A DNA stretch of 64,000 nucleotides from Blepharisma stoltei (GCA_914767885.1 CAJZBQ010000038.1:620001-684000), one strand, 5' to 3'. Shown: positions 10,133-21,976, counted from the first letter of the stretch. A program made the numbers and translations. Notes: generated by a model not told the origin, from the letters alone.

Positions 10133-13047
10133 ATGAATAGGATCTTAGAAATAGGGATTTTCTTATTTCTTTCAGTATGGATTACTTTTGTTTATGTGCT
10201 ATATATATTTCAAGAGGATAATGCATCAAAAGTAAAAGTATCCCTAGAGCCTGATATCAATATTTCAGTTGATTTACCAATTGAAAATGTACCTAAAGTC
10301 ATTGAAATATTAAAAGAAACTTTCATAAGTCTCTTAGATGATGAAAATTCCATCAAACCTCTTAATTTAACTTGCAAGCCTGAGTCTTTCGGATATACAT
10401 TGGAAGAAGCTTCTATTTTATTTCCAAACGTCACATATCCAAGATGTGAAGAAAAATATAAATCAAGCCCAGAAATGTTTTATATAGACCGCACTACTAA
10501 TACTTTACATATGAATTGTACTGGAAAGGTAGCATTAGGATTTTCTGGAATCGATGAATGATTTGGAGAATATAAATATTCTAATCGACCTAAAGATTAC
10601 AATGGAGAGCCATTAGAACTTGAGTCAGAGGAATATGCATTTGGGACCTGTGACATTAACAAAGCATGGCTTCCTCATTCCTCTCAATTTTTTTGATTCT
10701 TATAATTTTTTTAGATTTCTTAACAAATATTTTCTGGTAAAAACCCCTCTAATTTCGGTACAAAAATCTCTGAGGTTAAAAAAATCAAATAAACTTCAAG
10801 CAAATGTCACATAGGAAAAATAAACCAACAAAACATCAGACTTTGAACATGTTGCATATAAGTTGAAACTTAATGAAGAGTCCCTTCAAAGAGCTAAAAA
10901 TTCATTGTATGGAAAGCCTATAAATATCGTTATGTTAGTAATTGATTCGCTCTCACGGAGAATGTTCTTTACTCTCCCTCTTCTTAATTAAAAACGGCCT
11001 GTTTACTAAAAAATCTAATTTCCAGTGAATTTATGTCTTAAACATAAAAATTTTAAAATGCAACAGAATTATTTAGAGGTTTTTTATAATAATTATCATA
11101 TATATCAGCATATCTTATAAAATATATTTATATTTAACAAAAATTTTGACTTAAGAGAATGATTTTCTTCCCCACAAAATAGGGATTTTTAAATTGTTTT
11201 GTTCGATTACTTAGGAGGGAGGAAGATTAGAAAAATCCCTAAATCTGTGGAATATTTGAATTCCATTGCAAAAAATGTATCTATTTTCGATTTTAAATTG
11301 CATCATGTTATAGGGCAGGGTTCTCATAATAGCTTTATGCCCACATTTTATGGAGATATGCCCTATTCTGCTACTCTATATATGCAGGGAGATTTATATT
11401 ATAATGTTTCCATATGGAAATATTTGCACGAGAGAGGTTTTGTTACAATGATGGGAATGGATTGTTGTGATAATAATTTAGCGCAATTTATAGGAAAAAA
11501 ACCTAAAGTCGACCACAAAATGGGCTCAATATGATGCTCAGCAAGTGCTCAATATGGGTATAGTGAAACCTCAAAGAGAGAAAGATGTATTGGGAATAAA
11601 AATGCCCATGCATGAATGATGGACTATATTTTAGACTTTTCAGAAACCTATAAAAACGTATCGAGATACACTTATATGCATATAGATACAGCTCATGAGG
11701 AAACAGGAACTGTAGTCTCTACAATAGATTTAGATTTAAAAAAGTTCCTTGAGGAATTTTTTAGCAGAGATGAAGATTCTATACTGTTTTTGATGGGAGA
11801 CCATGGGATGAGATATGGGGAATGATTTAAATCAAAAGATGGCTCACATGAACACAAATTGCCACTTTTATTAATTATAACGAAAGACAGAGTCTTAGAC
11901 AATATTCCAAATAGCTCAAAAATTTTATTACAAAATACAAACAGACTATTAAGTAAATTTGATTTTCATACAGTTCTGCAGCATCTTGGAAACTACCCTG
12001 ATCTAGAATCTAACAGAGAAGAAATTAGAACAAAAACTTCAAAAAGGCTAACAACTTACAATTGGTTCACAGATTATATCCCAGATAACAGAACTTGTGA
12101 AGATGCTGGGATACCTGTTTATTGGTGCATCTGCCAGCCTTTTATAGAGATTACTCACAACCAAAACTTAGAGGATTTCACTTATTTAACAAATAATATT
12201 ATAGAAATTTTCAACACAGAAAATAAAATATACAATCAAACAGAGAAAACAATCTGCCAGAAGCTGAATTTAAATAAAAGTGTGTATATAGGAAAACTAG
12301 TCGATGGCGATATAGACTATTACAAAATAAAATTTACAGTCCAAGAAAAAGAATCAGCGCTATTAGAAGTAATTGTCAAACTCTCTAGAAACTATATAGA
12401 GAAAAAAGAATTAGAGTATTTTAATGTGAAAAATATCGTTTTTGGAGAGATGAGGTTAGGTTAATTTTTTTATGACTTCTCATCCAAGATAAGCTGTTGA
12501 AGAAGGCTTGCTCAGCTGCAGTGGAAATCCCTGGGATGTCTACATCTCCCCAATGATAGCTCTTCTCATGCTTTATGCTTGGCTTTTAATGCTGTCCCAT
12601 AATCTTGGAGTACAAATTTGGAGATTTGTAGCTGTTGCTTCTTCAATTACTAAGTTTCAGCTTGATATAAATACCCTAGCTAATATCAGTAACAACTATG
12701 CCTTAATGGCCAACACTAGTAGCCCCAAGCATAAAGCGTTTTTCCAAAAGTCATTGGATGACCAAAATTCTTCATTGCCGGATGATGGAGGCAAAACCAG
12801 TTAGAACATTTCCTGCTTGGTTTGACTTCAGACCGCAGCAATGCACTCAGACCCTGAGCAGGTCTAAAAGAGTGGGGATGGTAAACGAAGCCATTTATTT
12901 GTATCTGAAGAAATGAGGTACTACAATATAATGAGCGTTAATAGACTGGACTCGTATGAGAGCGTATGCAAAAGCGAAATTATCAAAAATAAGTTTGATC
13001 CTACTTATTGCATTTGTGATGAAAATGATTTTAATAGAAATCATTAA
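10133..13047 (+). CDS. DUF229 family membrane protein (copy 3), three inserts, altered C-terminus
   Basis: Removing 10664-10832, 10972-11229 and 12457-12919 leaves 2025 bases, 674 residues in one frame with UGA as Trp (for example at 10559, 11532 and 11823). Same domain order as copy 2: signal anchor, Cys cluster, IDSLSRRMFF, DTAHEETGT, GDHGMRYG, RTCEDAGIP. A missing base near 13040 shifts the end, so the protein stops after DENDFNRNH instead of the usual Asn-rich tail. The stretch 11540-11850 is almost identical to 4655-4960 of copy 1. The gene could still be functional; loss of the tail affects only its most variable part. Confidence 0.8.
10664..10832. other. Putative IES in copy 3 with AACAAA direct repeats, not TA-bounded
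   Basis: 169 bp between AACAAA copies at 10658-10663 and 10827-10832. Joining the repeats gives CDINK-TSDFEHVAYKL, in line with the other copies. None of the TA pairs tried kept the frame. The insert has stops in all relevant frames and no clear MITE ends. Confidence 0.65.
10972..11229. other. IES in copy 3, MITE-A related
   Basis: 258 bp between TA at 10970-10971 and TA at 11228-11229. Removal restores RRMFF-RKIPKSVEYL. The right part (GGGATTTTTAAATTG-TTTTGTTCGATTACTTAGG) is a diverged family A right end. Copy 4 has an insert at the same codon; copies 1 and 2 have the intact TA target. Confidence 0.88.
12457..12919 (-). mobile_element. SINE-like retroposon in the last coding part of copy 3
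   Basis: 463 bp flanked by GAGATGAGGT (12447-12456) and GAAATGAGGT (12910-12919). Precise removal restores FGEMRYYNIMSVNRLD. On the minus strand it begins near AAATGGCTTCG and ends in TTAACCTAACC next to the target, like the other GC-richer elements here. The 98-codon plus-strand frame inside it has no recognisable product. Confidence 0.7.
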
Positions 13048-15063
13048 ATAGGACAGATGGAGACAATAATCCAGGAAGAGCGCCACAACCATAATAACTT
13101 AATAAGTATTTTTCATATTTTAGATCAAGAATATATTTATTTTATAATGATCATAGGAAATATTTACTATAGAATAGAATAAAACATTATGCAACAGGAC
13201 ATTTATATGACTATCTCATCTAAATGAATTTAGGTATAGCCGCGGGCCCATTTATATCGCTGAGAAACAATAAAAAATTGGCAAAGTCGCAGTCTGGTAA
13301 GCTAAAATGGGCAACGACAACTGCCATTTTTCTAACAAGTACAATTAAAATTCGACAAATTTTATATATAGATTCTATTTTTATGGATTTTCAATGAAAA
13401 AAGTATTTTCATTTTCAGTCTGACTTTTTAAATCGCTATTTTACCTGTTTAGCAATTGCTCCAGAAAGATAAAAAATTATGTGCTATATAATAAAAACAG
13501 ACACGATTTCGATAGCCACCATATCACCTTTATAATTTTGAGAAGAATAGATAATTTAGTTTAAATCACAAATTGATACTTTATAGGTTGTTAAAATTAC
13601 GAATCAGTTCAACATTACATGAGCAATCATTTACATTTTATGCTTATATAATTTGAGTTGTTTTTAATTTTAGATCAAACAAAAAGATTTATAGTTTATT
13701 ATAATAAAGAAATAAAATTTCCTCAATATAATGGTAAAAATCTCTTAAAATTTTTAGATTTCCATGGAGATATAAATCTTTGGCTTCTCTAAACCTCCCT
13801 TCAAGAACGAACATCACCATTGAAAAAATCCTATTTTTTGCGTAAAAAACTACCTTTTGTGAGCGATAATCTAAGTTTCGACATAAAAATTATTATGAAA
13901 AATATTTTTATATAAGCAATAAGAAATTAAATTAATTTTCACTTTCCGATTTTTTGCGTTTGGGTTTTATTAACTTTTAAAAACAATAATAAAATTTATC
14001 TATAATTTTTTTTAAAAAAAAATTAGCACCCTGATAAATTTTTTATTCGCTCATGGGTAAGGAATAAGGAAAGAAGTTCGCTTTTAAAAATATTCAAATA
14101 ATAGTGTAACAGCCACCTATATTTCTATCAAATTGAACGAGAATTAGATAATATGGCTGGATTATATAAAATATCTATTTATGCAGTTGAAAATGGTTGA
14201 AATTTGCAAAAATTTGTCACAGACTAATCTAAGCCAATTCCGAAAAATGAGCATTTACTCCACTAAAAATTATGTTGAATAACTATGAGCACGCTATCAA
14301 AAAGCCAGAGCAATTTTAAAGAAATCAATAAGATTATATTCCTTATATTCAGATTTTTGTAAATATGAATTTTTAAATCAACTCAACCTATGGGAACATC
14401 TTTATGAAAAAGATGCTTATTAGATTAACACCAAAGAACTAAATATACGATATAGAAAAAGTAAGATGCAATAGCAATAAAATGCCTATGAATTAATATA
14501 ATTACTCTAGATTTTCCTTGGATTTTTAAGAAATTTCAAGAGTTTTTACAATAATAATTTGAGTCCTATAAAAGCAAGAACAACAGCTTTGACATTTGAT
14601 AAAAATTTTTGCCAAATTCATGATTAGTCATGAACTATTGTAATTCAATTAAAGGCCTCATGGCTGATATCTAATTATGGTTTAGTTCCCACAACAAATA
14701 AAGATACTAAAAGCCCAATCGTACTGTCTATCAGAATTTTAAATCTTAAAAATCAACACTAAAAATTGAGCTTCAAAAGTATTGTTTATATAAAAAAAAT
14801 ACAGCTACATTATGCATTTGGATTAAATTTAACCTGCCGAAAACTTCATATTTATAAAGATTTCATATTTTTCAATGCATAATTATAAGAATAATTCTCA
14901 CTGATTTTAACCTAATTACTAGGTTCTGAAACATTATTGAAAAATTAATATGAATCGTAAAAGCAATAAGCACGCTTAAAAATTTTAAAAATAAATACAT
15001 GAGAAATCATCCTTATTCATTATTTAAAGCTCCATAATTTTTAGCACAAATGTGGAAGAAATA
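13048..15063. other. Intergenic region between copies 3 and 4
   Basis: About 2 kb, AT-rich. Contains a decayed family A MITE at 13790-14059. No other gene or repeat supported. Confidence 0.45.
13790..14059 (-). mobile_element. Decayed MITE family A, reverse orientation
   Basis: Begins TAAACCTCCCTTC-AAGAACGAAC, then CCATTGAAAAAATCCTATTTT, the inverse of the right end of the intact elements. The other end is TTATTCGCTCATGGGTAA. The body has diverged strongly. Confidence 0.65.
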
Positions 15064-18000
15064 ATGAATAAGCTCATACATATTGGATCAGTTTTATTGC
15101 TTCTTCTATGGATTTTTATCAATATAATTCTCTATGAGGTTCCAGGAGAAGATGATTCAGAGCTAAATGAGCCTCTAGACGTTGACGCCGACATTTTGAT
15201 TGATTCTTCTCCAGAGCCTGACAGTGAAAACCAAATTGATTCTCCATTAGATTCAGATCTCGAAATCAGCGAAATCCTTAGAAATAATCGTTTAAGTATA
15301 TTAGATGATGAAATTTCTATCAACCCACTCAAATTGGCTTGCAAGCCTGAGTCTTTTGGATATAGTGAGGAAGAAGCCTCCCTTTTATTCCCAAATATTG
15401 AATACCCAAGGTGCGAAGAAAGGTTCAAATCAAGCCCAGAAATGTTTTATATTGACCGCAAGGACAATACTTTGCATATGAATTGTACTGGAAAAGTAGC
15501 TTTAGGGGCGACAGAGTATAATGAAGAATTTGGAAAATACCAATTTGCTATACCTTTTTATAAAGATTAATTAATTAAATTAATGATAAACGCTATGGGA
15601 GTATTCTCTATAAATGAATATAATATGATTACAGAATATGGAGGGCCCATTCCACTAGAGACACAGGAATATGCGTTTGGGACCTGCGATTTTTTTAAAA
15701 AGACAGACTTCGAGCATGTTGCTTATAAGTTAAAGCCAAAAGAGCAGTCTTTGCAAAGAGCTAAAGCTTCTTTGCGAAGCAAACCTATAAATATTGTTAT
15801 GCTGGTATTAGACTCCGTTTCTAGAAGGATGTTTTTTACTCCTCCTATCTTTTTTATGAACGAAGATTTTTTATAAAAATATTTTGCATAAAATTTATAA
15901 ATTCAATTTATTTTTTATTTATAAAATTCTCCAATAAATTTAAATGTAAAATTTGTTAAAACAATTGAGGAAGATTAGAAAACTCCCTAAATCGTTTGAA
16001 TTTTTAAATTCAAATGCAAAAAATTTTTCATTTTTTGATTTTAAGCTTCATCACGTTATGGGCCAAAATTCTGCAGCAAGTTTTATGCCTACTTTTTATG
16101 GAGACATGGAATTTATACAGATTTTAATTAAATAAAAATTATTTAATAAAATTTTTAGTAGCACCAATACTATATTAAGAAAAAAATTAAAATATCGATA
16201 TTTTTGACACAGTTATTTTTTGCTTTTAATTCAATATAATAAAATATGGGCAGCAAAGAAGAATACATAGCGGAGATTTGTTTTATAATGTCTCTATATG
16301 AAAATATTTCCATGAGCGAGGATTTGTGACGATGATGGGAATGGATAATTGTGGGGATAATTTGGCAAGCTATATAGGAAGAAATCCTAAAGTTGATCAT
16401 ACGATGGGCTCGCTTTGATGTGCAGCTTATGCTATGTATGGGTATATGGAAAGTTTAAAAAAGGAAAGATGCATTGGAAATAAAAATGCTCACGCTTGGA
16501 TGATGGACTATATTTTGGACTTTTCAGAAACCTATAAAGATGTATCAAGGTATACTTATATGCATATAGATACAGCACATGAGGAAACAGGAACTGTTGT
16601 CTCTACAATAGATTTAGACTTAAAACATTTCCTTCAAGATTTTACTAGCAGAAATGAAGATTATGTATTATTCCTAATGGGAGATCACGGGATGAGATAT
16701 GGGCCATGGTTTAAATCAAAAGACGGCTCACATGAGCATAGATTGCCACTTTTATTAACAATAGTGAAAAATTCCGTTTTGGAAAATATTCCTAACAGTG
16801 CAAAAGCCTTGTTTCACAATTCAAATAGGCTCCTAAGTATTCTTTTTTAAAATTACTATTGCCATAATTGTAGATTTATTAGAAATTTTGCCTTTTTTTT
16901 TTAACCTTTTATATCCATTTTTCCAAAATTAATCTAAACCAGCATAAACTTGATTTCCACACAACTTTACAACATTTTGCCAACTACCCTGACATGGAAT
17001 TCAACAAAACTGAAATCAGAAAAAAATCTTCAACAACTAAAAAGACTTACAATCTGTTCCACGATTATATCCCTTCAAGCAGAACTTGTGAAGATGCTGG
17101 GATCCCTTCTTATTGATGCAGCTGCAAGCCTTTTAAGGAAATTACTGGGAACCAAAACTCAAAACAATACAACTATTTAACAGTTAATGTTATAAAAGAA
17201 TTTAATACAGAAAATAAAGTCGAACAAGACAAGTACTGCCTAAAGCTAAATTTAGATAAAACCGCATATATAGGAAAAATGGAAGACGGAGATGTAGATT
17301 ATTATAAAATAAAATTTACAGTCATAGAGAAAGCTTCAGCACTATTTGAGGTAATTATCAGACTTTCAGATAATAAAATATGGCGTCTTCGTCTGGGCAT
17401 GGCCTCCCGGCCATGCATACTCGACTTATATTTTATTTATATCCGGTAAGGTTTTACTACTTCAGAAATGGACAGCAATGCTAGGTAAGCAATTCTGGTT
17501 GTGTTCAGAGCCTAGCCCAAGTCTAAATTCAGAGGTGGTGTTTTTTCCTCGTGGGGAAGACGAGCACGGAAGTTGGAAAGGGGAAGCCCAGCAGAGTCCT
17601 CAGGACCAATCGGGCAACTCCCTAGCGTGAAACTGGGCGTTACGTCCCAGGCTTTCGAGTTCCACCTTCTACCGACAGTCGACCAGAAAATCCATTTTTT
17701 ATGGATTTTCGGAAAGACAACCCACGTATGTGCGAATCCCTCGTTTGAGGCAATGAGGAGGGTGTCCGCCGAGGCCTCACCATAGGCGATGAGCGTGTAG
17801 GGGTGCAAATCCCTGGCCCTGCAAGTGCGAACGGCTAATCTTAATCTTAATCTTAATCAGACTTTCAGAGAAAAAAATAACAAAAAAAGAAGCTGAATAT
17901 TTTGACGTAAAAAATATCACTTTTGGGGAAATGAAATATTATAATATTATGAACGTGAATAGGCTGGACTCGTATGATAGTGTCTGCAAAGACGAAATTG

Positions 18001-18104
18001 TTAGCAAGGGATATGATCCAACTTATTGTATATGTGATGAGCTTGAATTTATGAGAAATTCCATTAAAGGCACAGATGATGAGAATAACTCAAAAAATCC
18101 ATAA
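15064..18104 (+). CDS. DUF229 family membrane protein (copy 4), five inserts
   Basis: Five inserts (15540-15620, 15839-15977, 16118-16265, 16840-16946, 17371-17869) leave 2067 bases, 688 residues without a stop when UGA is Trp. The start is the ATG at 15064, aligned with the other copies. Signal anchor (SVLLLLLWIFINIILY), an acidic stretch, Cys cluster, VMLVLDSVSRRMFF, HIDTAHEETGT, GDHGMRYGPW, RTCEDAGIPSYWCSC, FDV...CICDE. It is the most diverged copy, carries TGG at 16498 where copies 1-3 have TGA, and has the highest insert load. All five gaps fall where the paralogues are continuous, so they are inserts, not missing coding sequence. Confidence 0.82.
15540..15620. other. Short IES in copy 4 (81 bp)
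   Basis: Between TA 15538-15539 and TA 15619-15620. Removal gives FGKY-NMITEYGGPIPLE in frame, matching the spacing of the other copies. Confidence 0.85.
15839..15977. other. IES in copy 4 at the same site as in copy 3 (139 bp)
   Basis: Between TA 15837-15838 and TA 15976-15977. Removal restores RRMFF-RKLPKSFEFL. The ends (TACTCCTCC... and ...GAGGAAGATTA) correspond to those of the 258-bp insert of copy 3, but the middle is shorter. Confidence 0.88.
16118..16265. other. Probable IES in copy 4 (148 bp), boundary uncertain
   Basis: TA at 16116-16117 and 16264-16265 give an in-frame join GDMEFIHSGDLFY. The paralogues have 9 residues between GDM and GDL, this join has 5, so a slightly different pair of boundaries is possible. 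Confidence 0.6.
16840..16946. other. Short IES in copy 4 (107 bp)
   Basis: Between TA 16838-16839 and TA 16945-16946. Removal restores NSNRLLS-KLDFHTTLQHF exactly as in the paralogues. Confidence 0.88.
17371..17869 (+). mobile_element. SINE-like retroposon in copy 4, TAATCT tail
   Basis: 499 bp flanked by 14-bp duplications ATCAGACTTTCAGA (17357-17370 and 17856-17869). 5' end AATATGGCGTCTTCG, 3' tail of three TAATCT units running into the target. Contains a T-arm-like AGGGG-TGCAAAT-CCCT near 17800, suggesting a tRNA-derived part, and a GAAAATCC/GGATTTTC hairpin near 17690. The core GGCAACTCCCTAGCGTGAAA recurs in inverse at 61409-61934. Precise removal restores EVIIRLS-EKK. Confidence 0.85.
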
Positions 18105-18928
18105 ATCATCAATAATTAAGAAATAGCTATATATTTTTTTATAGAGGAATAAGATCGTAAATCACTAGCTCCACTCCAATAAATAAGCAAAATTTGGCCT
18201 GCTATAGAAGGGTCTTGCACAAAAATTGCAAATAATAAATTTTATATGATCAAATTTAGTATAAGTCAGATAATAAGAAAATTCTGATTTTACAACAATT
18301 AATTTTTTTTTAAGCCTCATGACATAAGCAAAACTTTGGTTATTATTAGCGGGGGTAAGGATAATTCTACATGAATTCACTATAAATCAGTATAATTATT
18401 TCATTAAATTAAAACTTTATTTAAAATTTTATCATCAGCAATATTCTAGTATCTAATCTGTAATAATCTTCTAATTTAGCTCTTTATAATATAATTTTAT
18501 AGGCCGTTCTCTTTAGTGTACTCTGAAATCTTTAAAATAATTTTACTTTAAATTTTAACATTTTCTATCTGCCTACAAAACCTGATGTAAATAAAGATTC
18601 TAAATTTCTGTATTTTATTTTAAAGGAATTGTGATAGATAAAATTATGAGTGTTTCTTATAAGAATTGCACAATGAATCATCTTAACAGGCAACGGATCT
18701 TGCTGACGTTGCGAAGCATATTACGGAGGGACTAAATAGGCTCGTATAAATGATTATTTGAAGAGCTTCTTAATTAGATCTATAGAATAAGATGAACTCT
18801 GTAAAAGATTAAATTTCTGGAACTAGGTCAGACTTTACATAACTTTATTAAATTTTCCATACTTATGGCTAAATCAAAGTAAAATGAAATAAATTATATC
18901 GTTTATCTAGATTTTTTGAATTTAAGAA
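18105..18928. other. Intergenic region, nothing recognised
   Basis: 824 bp between convergent genes (DUF229 copy 4 and the minus-strand gene ending at 18929). No repeat or RNA gene seen. Confidence 0.4.
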
Positions 18929-19948
18929 CTAATTTTTGCCTTTTCAAGCAAAATAAAAAACTGCCACTATTCCTGCTAGTATAGAAGCCTCAATAATGAC
19001 TTTTCCAACTTCAAAATATCATTTTTGCTCCTCTTCATGATGATTATTGTTCCAAATAGGATCTTTTAATTCATTCCTATTCAGTAATTCAATTTCAACT
19101 GAATAAAGATTATGACCTTTTGGACATAACGTGATAAATTTTTTAAAATGCTCCTCATCAAATCCATCCCCGCAAGACGCGAAAATTTTTCTAGGGAAAT
19201 TTTCTTGAAAAAAATAATCATTTGCGCTTGTTTGAATAGGATACAAGAAATAGCAAGATCCATTATAAACATAAATAGAAATCGAAAACTCACATCCTTT
19301 CTTAATGATTTTAAAAATTTGTCCATTTTCTTTCCTAATGTATATGCTGACCCAGAGCTTTTCAGAAACTTTCCTTAAATATGACTCGGCGCTGTCAAAA
19401 GGTGAGAAACATAAGGATAAATCTTGGAAAACCTTAATAAAATTGGGATCTGTACTTGCATTATCAAGGTAATCTATACCTTCAGATTTCAGTCTTCTTA
19501 CTATTTCTAATGAGCTTTCATATGAATTTTGGAATGAAGGATGAGCTTGCTGGGAATAGATGAGTTTTTCAAATAATCCAATATCAGATTTGCTATAAAT
19601 AAAACTCGATTCTAATTTCCCATTATAGGTAAAATTTTATGCTCGCTTAATAGGGAGTTTTATATTTAATTTCAAAAATCCCAATGCTACTTGAGAATTG
19701 CGATTATAATTTATACCAAAATTCATATATTAAAACACGTTTTTAATGCTAATTCTCCAAAAATAGGACTTTCTAATGTTTTGCTCCAGGCGGAGTAAAT
19801 AAACAAATAAAAAAGTCTGATAAAAGTCTTCACGCAGTACAGATCTAATGCTATGAATTTCGTCCCCATGGATAATCTCATCCTCAATGAGGCAGTTATG
19901 GAAATCTGTGCGATTACCAAGCGATGAGATTCGATTATAATAGGTCAT
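18929..19948 (-). CDS. Unknown protein with a C-terminal membrane anchor, one IES
   Basis: ATG at 19948, IES 19628-19801, stop TAG at 18929-18931: 846 coding bases, 281 residues. The N-terminal part is MTYYNRISSLGNRTDF..., the middle is mixed alpha/beta (IYSQQAHPSFQNSYESSL, EKLWVSIYIRKENGQ, SISIYVYNGSCYFLYPIQ), and the C-terminus is one hydrophobic segment (VIIEASILAGIVAVFYFA) followed by WKGKN, like a tail-anchored protein. UGA codons near 19018 and 18938 are Trp. The gap to the kinase stop upstream is only 49 bp, so both genes share a compact minus-strand block. The -YFLYP- ending of a beta strand recalls otubain-like peptidases, but no catalytic Cys motif is seen; I assign no function. Confidence 0.75.
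19628..19801. other. IES (174 bp), MITE-A related
   Basis: Between TA 19626-19627 and TA 19800-19801. Removal gives FLFVY-NGKLESSF in frame. On the minus strand it begins TTTACTCCGCCTGGAGC-AAAACATTAGAAAG, a decayed family A end. Confidence 0.85.
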
Positions 19949-19997
19949 ATTAAAAATTATAGAATTTAGACAAAGAATATGGTAATTTGAATAAAAA

Positions 19998-21976
19998 CTA
20001 TGAAACTTCTAACTTCCAATTAATTTTTGTGGTTCTGGCTACCGGTGAAATGTCAGGGAATTTATGATTTTTATGAGTTTCTACGCCTGGCTCTCTGGAA
20101 TGGATACTTACAGCGGAAAATCTTCTTTGTCTGAAGTTTTCGATGTTAGGGAAGTCTTTAAATGTGATTTTTTCTCTGCTTTTAGAAGAAACTAATGAAA
20201 TCGTTGAGGATTTTAGGGTGTTAAAACGAAGCCATTTGTGTGTGAGGGCTTCTCGTGGGCTAGGCCTTTGAGACGGGTGGGATCTTGTCAGCTGCAGCAC
20301 CATTTCTATAGCATTTTTTGAAATATTGCGCCAATAGGCATCATGGAATTGGATAAGGCAGTCAATGTTTTTTAAAAGGGTTTCTTTAGGGGTTTTGCCT
20401 CCAAAAGGAGCTTGGCCTGATAGAATCATATATAAAATAATCCCGAAACTAAATACGTCTACTTTCGGCCCATAAGGCAGTTTTCTTAAAATTTCAGGGG
20501 CTACGTATCCTGGAGATCCGCACTTTTTGGTTAATTCTTTATTTGCGAAGCAGGCAAGCCCGAAATCCGCAAGCTTGAAATCTATATCAGTAAGCTCTGA
20601 CTCTAATAAAATATTTTCAAGCTTGATATCTCTATGAACAACGTTCATTGACTTAAGGTACCCTATTAAGAATAAATAGTAAATAATATTTGATTAAAAT
20701 AAACTAAAAATAGTAAAAAATTATACTATGATTTATGATAAATTTAATAAGAAAATTATAATCCAAAATCCCCAAAAATTTTGCAGTAAATTTAGCTGCG
20801 CTTTCTTCATGTAAAGGACCACGCTTTAGTAGCCTATCTAGCATACTGCCTCCTTCCATATAATCTAAAACTAAATACACGTGATTTTTCCCTTCAAAAA
20901 CTTTATGCAATTTTACTATCCCAGGATGGTCAAGAGTTCTCATGATTTCTATCTCATTGCATAAACCGTTCAAGCTGCTTGCACTCTGGAGGAGTATTTT
21001 TGGTATGCATTTAATTGCATAATTCTTTGAATCTTCTAAGTCTTTAATCCCAATCCATTAAATAGGAACAAAAAATCCTATTACAATTTAAAGGAGATTA
21101 TTTTTATTTTCAAAACAAAATTATATTAAATTTTTCATATAAAACAAAATTTTTAAATAAATAAGCCATTATTTTAAATTTTTTATTTTTATGAAGAATT
21201 CATATAAAAAGTAACCTATTCAATAAGAAACTTACACTTTTTCTCTTACATTCAATCAAAACTAGTTATGTGAAAAATGAATATTTTTACCATAATATTT
21301 ACCTTATAAAATGATTTATTGCAACAAAAATTGAAAATTTTACCCGATATATTTATTGTTCCCAAATAAAAGAAAGGAAGTCAGCTAAATATACATGTGA
21401 AAAGCTTCCTGAGCCTATTAATTTTTTGAACTCATATTCGTGCTTTATGTCAGTCATGATCCCTATTTTAGATAAATGACTTAGCCATAAATCTAATTGA
21501 TCAGAAGTAAAGAATTTTTTAAAAATATGTCAATTATAATGGTACAGAAATTCCCTGAACTCTTCTTAAAATATAAGGAATGATAAGCCAAGCAAAGGCA
21601 TGGCTTATGCGAAGAGAAATAATAGCCCAAGAAATTATAATAAATAATTATCAGAAGTAGCGGTATAAAAATATCGAGACACAATCCCTTGCCTTAGCCG
21701 AAAGCCATATTTTATACCAGTTGTGCTTTCCTCAATAAATGGTTCGGTCGTCTTCCATTTTAAACTCGAAAATTTTGTGATTTTGGAAGAAGCGCTACTT
21801 GAACGCAAAATTGAGGACTTATTTAAATAGAAATATCTTTCTTTCAACACTTCTGAAACTTTTAGTTCCATCAGACTTCCTTGATAAATAATTAAAGAAG
21901 TCTCTGGCTCTTTGTAATCTTCCCAGAAGCACATGTCTGTTGTCTGATTAATGTTGCTGAAAATTGACGCCATCAA
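19998..21976 (-). CDS. PH-domain serine/threonine protein kinase, three IESs
   Basis: After removal of 20661-20760, 21043-21382 and 21510-21659, 1389 bases encode 462 residues from ATG 21976 to TAG 19998. Residues about 25-130 look like a PH domain (SLIIYQGSLMELK, LKERYFYLNK, GFRLRQGIVSRYFYTATSD, then WL). The kinase domain follows: GSGSFSHVYLA, YAIKCIPK, HRDIKLEN, DFGLA, CGSPGYVAPE, DVFSFGIILYMILSGQAPF, RPSPREAL. The CaMK/CDPK-like subdomains are complete and catalytic residues present, so an active cytoplasmic kinase recruited to membranes is likely. The C-terminal 60 residues are basic and Ser-rich. No EF hands seen. Confidence 0.85.
20661..20760. other. IES in the PH-kinase gene (100 bp)
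   Basis: Between TA 20659-20660 and TA 20759-20760. Removal joins GILDY to LKSMNVVHRD, the usual spacing before the HRD loop. Confidence 0.88.
21043..21382. other. Insert in the kinase glycine-loop region (about 340 bp)
   Basis: Separates GSGSFSHVYLA from DLEDSKNYAIKCIPK. I placed it between AAGTC repeats (21038-21042 and 21378-21382), which gives a normal 11-residue loop before AIK; a TA pair would shorten the loop by three residues. Inside, the end CTCCTTTAAATTGTAATAGG resembles MITE family B. Confidence 0.6.
21510..21659. other. IES in the PH domain (150 bp) with 10-bp repeats
   Basis: Flanked by ATCAGAAGTA (21500-21509 and 21650-21659), which contains the TA. Removal gives FYTATSDQLDLWLSHL, a normal PH-domain C-terminal helix. 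Confidence 0.88.

Noticed and set aside
12508-12804. 98-codon frame MLSCSGNPWDVYIS...
   Set aside because: It lies within the retroposon 12457-12919 and in the opposite orientation to the element; no homologue recognised.
17512-17808. Overlapping frames in a GC-rich stretch
   Set aside because: They lie entirely within the retroposon 17371-17869; long frames there reflect GC content. The same applies to frames at 26887-27172, 41525-41827, 42280-42685, 53861-54398 and 61441-61635.
17795-17820. tRNA gene suggested by AGGGG-TGCAAAT-CCCT
   Set aside because: No matching acceptor, D and anticodon arms upstream; better explained as a tRNA-derived part of the retroposon.
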